This document shows, in pieces, positions 62,520-64,000 of a DNA stretch of 64,000 bases. The DNA lies in NCBI RefSeq assembly GCF_900105075.1, contig NZ_FNSK01000001.1:1749001-1813000 (forward strand), in the 5' to 3' direction. The first letter of the stretch is position 1, and every line of letters starts with the position of its first letter. Source of the stretch: Rhodobacter sp. 24-YEA-8 (GTDB lineage Bacteria > Pseudomonadota > Alphaproteobacteria > Rhodobacterales > Rhodobacteraceae). The notes beneath the pieces were generated by a model. The model did no database searches, had not been told where the DNA came from, and worked only from the letters and a program-made list of their open reading frames with translations. The position numbers and the translations under genes are program-made.

Positions 62520-63443
62520 ATGTCCTTCCCCGACAGTGCCGACAACTTTCCGGCACATCCCGGCACTGAATGGCTGGCGGCGATGGAACGTGTCGCTGAT
62601 GAGGATGGCTATCTCGATCCGCTTGGCCCGAACCACTGGGCGTTTTTTGCCGAAACCGGCACGACATTGCTGGTCACCTTTGAACGTGCCGAACAGATCG
62701 AGGCCAATGACGGCAATATGCCCGCGGCATGGGATCTCGCGAAACGCAATGGCTGGTCGCTGCTGTGCCTGATCGCGCGCGGCGAGACCTTCTGGCGCGC
62801 GCCCGAGGTCTGGGGTTACTTCGACCGCCTCGTCGATGACGCCTTTTTTGACGATTTCGACCAGGTGCTGTTTTACGGCTCGGGCGCGGCAGGCTACGCC
62901 GCCGCCTCTTATGTCGTGGCAGCCCCCGGGGCCCGGGCGCTTTTGCTGGCGCCGCGCGCGACGCTCGCCCCCGATATCGCGGGCTGGGACCGTCGTCACC
63001 TGGAGCAGCGGCGCCTCGATTTCACCAGCCGCTACGGCTATGCCCCCGACATGACCGAAGGGGCCGGGCATGTCTGGCTGATCCATGATCCGCTTTCGCC
63101 CGGCGATAACGCCCATGCGGCGCTGTTCCGGCGCAGCTGGACCACCATACTCCATACCCGCTGGGGCGGCGAGCAACCCGAGCGCAGCATGCCCGCCGGG
63201 GTTCTCGATCAGGTGATCCAGGCGGCGATGGCCGGCACCCTGACCCCGACCGATTTCGCCAGGCTCTGGCGCGCGCGCCGCCGGTCACCGGCCTGGGTGC
63301 GCTCTCTCCTGACCGCCATTTCGGCCAAGGGCGATCGCAAACGGCAGATCCGCGTGTTGCGTCAGGTTCTGTCTGAACAGCAGTTCCCGCGATTCGAGCG
63401 GCGCCTCGCAGCACTCCTCGCGCAAGAAGAGACCGAAGGCTGA
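62520..63443 (+). CDS. Conserved hypothetical protein
   Basis: 307 residues, cytoplasmic. WLAAMERVADEDGYLDPLGP near the start, a possible nucleophile elbow-like FYGSGAAGYAAASYVVAAPG (GxGxxG) and repeated Arg/Leu-rich helices at the C-terminus. I recall homologues in Rhodobacteraceae labelled phosphoadenosine phosphosulfate reductase, but no PAPS-reductase motif is visible, so that name is not used. The middle looks like an alpha/beta-hydrolase or acyltransferase fold; function unknown. ATG 62520 has CAGGAG upstream. Its stop lies in the left arm of a perfect hairpin. Confidence 0.78.
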   Translation: MSFPDSADNFPAHPGTEWLAAMERVADEDGYLDPLGPNHWAFFAETGTTLLVTFERAEQIEANDGNMPAAWDLAKRNGWSLLCLIARGETFWRAPEVWGYFDRLVDDAFFDDFDQVLFYGSGAAGYAAASYVVAAPGARALLLAPRATLAPDIAGWDRRHLEQRRLDFTSRYGYAPDMTEGAGHVWLIHDPLSPGDNAHAALFRRSWTTILHTRWGGEQPERSMPAGVLDQVIQAAMAGTLTPTDFARLWRARRRSPAWVRSLLTAISAKGDRKRQIRVLRQVLSEQQFPRFERRLAALLAQEETEG

Positions 63444-63475
63444 GATCTGAGCCACCGGCTCAGATCTCAGCCTTC
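63435..63475. terminator. Perfect 19-bp hairpin at convergent gene ends
   Basis: GAAGGCTGAGATCTGAGCC, loop ACC, then the exact reverse complement. The left arm includes the stop codon of the upstream gene. There is no T-run; it probably acts as a bidirectional transcript end between convergent genes. Confidence 0.8.
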
Positions 63476-63513
63476 AGACTGGGCCCGGATGACCGGCCCG
63501 CCGGCAGACCCTG

Positions 63514-63921
63514 TCAGTGCTCGCCTGCTTCGATAAGCCCCACGAGGTCTTCGGTCCTTGCCTCGGTCAGCCGCGCCTTACAGCCATAGACAAGCAACGG
63601 CTCTGCACTGCCGCCGCGCATCGCGTAGCCCTCGGCGGCACAGGCGGAATCGCGATAGGTGATCCAGGCGCGCTGTGCCGCGCGCAGCTCTGCCGGCCCG
63701 CCCTTCAGCGCCTCGGGCAGATCCGCGTCCCATGCCTGCAACTGCGCCATCGCCTCTTTATATCGCTGGTTCAGCAGCACATCCGCCGCCTGCCATTCCG
63801 CAGCGGCGCATTCGTTCAGATCGGCCTGCACCATGGCAGTCGCGCAATCGGCATTCTGCGCCGCCGCCTGCCCGGCCTGCCCCGCCAGAGCCATCAGAAC
63901 AATCAGTGCGAATCGTGTCAT
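63514..63921 (-). CDS. LprI-like (DUF1311) secreted protein
   Basis: 135 residues with a signal peptide (LIVLMALAGQAGQAAAQ). The mature part has the DUF1311/lysozyme-inhibitor LprI pattern: NADCATAMVQADLNECAAAE, LNQRYKEAMAQL, LRAAQRAWITYRDSACAAEG and a C-terminal Cys in VYGCKARLTEART. Four Cys, probably two disulfides. Some family members inhibit lysozyme. Start overlaps the preceding stop (ATGA). Confidence 0.88.
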   Translation of the reverse strand: MTRFALIVLMALAGQAGQAAAQNADCATAMVQADLNECAAAEWQAADVLLNQRYKEAMAQLQAWDADLPEALKGGPAELRAAQRAWITYRDSACAAEGYAMRGGSAEPLLVYGCKARLTEARTEDLVGLIEAGEH

Positions 63922-64000
63922 CTCGACGCTCCATCCACCAGTTTCGCCTGCGCCGCCAGCGCATGGCCATCCACGCCGTCAAGGCAGCGCGCATTCACCG
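63918..64000 (-). CDS. C-terminal end of an unidentified gene (cut by window edge)
   Basis: The last 26 codons (VNARCLDGVDGHALAAQAKL then VDGASR) of a minus-strand gene whose stop overlaps the start of the LprI-like gene. Too short to identify. Confidence 0.6.
   Translation of the reverse strand, partial: VNARCLDGVDGHALAAQAKLVDGASR

Noticed and set aside
62520-63443. Phosphoadenosine phosphosulfate reductase name for the hypothetical protein
   Set aside because: No PAPS-reductase P-loop or ECGLH motif is visible; the name seems to be an inherited misannotation.

Overview
The window is about 64 kb of high-GC DNA that reads as an alphaproteobacterial chromosome, most likely Rhodobacteraceae/Paracoccaceae. 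The best evidence is a circularly permuted two-piece tmRNA gene with the tag ANDNSAPVAMAA, a DUF983-NUDIX pair, a DUF1489 gene, a riboswitch-controlled bluB next to a B12-dependent ribonucleotide reductase, and a GGAGCCTCCCCCGGGATATTT-type intergenic repeat. No rRNA, tRNA or CRISPR array was seen. Most genes are intact housekeeping or catabolic genes. Between them lie several decayed mobile-element patches.

Layout. 1-3213: an oligopeptide/dipeptide-type ABC transporter cut by the left edge. 3214-5374: sparse DNA with a small membrane protein, then nadD. 5376-8177: a degenerate island holding a TniQ-type transposition gene broken by several frameshifts and a possible TnsA-like fragment. 8278-12184: guanine deaminase, MgtE, 5-formyl-THF cyclo-ligase and a secreted hypothetical. 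12192-16011: a ModE/PBP-type regulator divergent from an aldehyde dehydrogenase plus a formyltransferase-hydrolase that together look like a split 10-formyl-THF dehydrogenase. 16051-18123: an rtcR remnant and an ECF sigma/anti-sigma-like/periplasmic sensor operon. 18451-27573: DUF983, NUDIX, lipocalin, lipoprotein, aldo-keto reductase, SDR, metG and small hypotheticals. 27706-31535: an IS5 relic, an intact IS110/IS1111-type element, dusA and an integrase relic next to the dusA 5' end.

31856-45454 is the main accessory locus, a sugar or polyol catabolic island. It has a DhaK-DhaL kinase, a separate DhaL, a SorC regulator fused to a DhaK domain, a CUT2 ABC importer with two permeases, a PfkB kinase, a second SorC regulator and a class II aldolase/short-chain dehydrogenase fusion. 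Three intergenic regions carry pairs of TGACA-type 12-bp boxes 20-21 bp apart, which I infer are SorC operators that tie the locus into one regulon. Import, phosphorylation, aldol cleavage and triose phosphorylation can be read from the gene set, but the substrate cannot.

45661-46356 holds an IS3 relic. 46663-51413 covers bluB with its cobalamin riboswitch, bactofilin, DUF1489 and the B12-dependent reductase. 51423-56323 covers a DUF1275 membrane protein, ssrA, a TetR-SMR efflux pair behind a perfect operator palindrome, PPK2, DUF1428 and a VOC protein. 56340-57594 is a stack of IS66, IS110 and IS5 remnants. The right end has an OmpA-family protein with a long hexapeptide repeat, a GcdR-like regulator divergent from glutaryl-CoA dehydrogenase, a conserved hypothetical and an LprI-like protein. 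All assignments come from reading the sequence; no database search was run.
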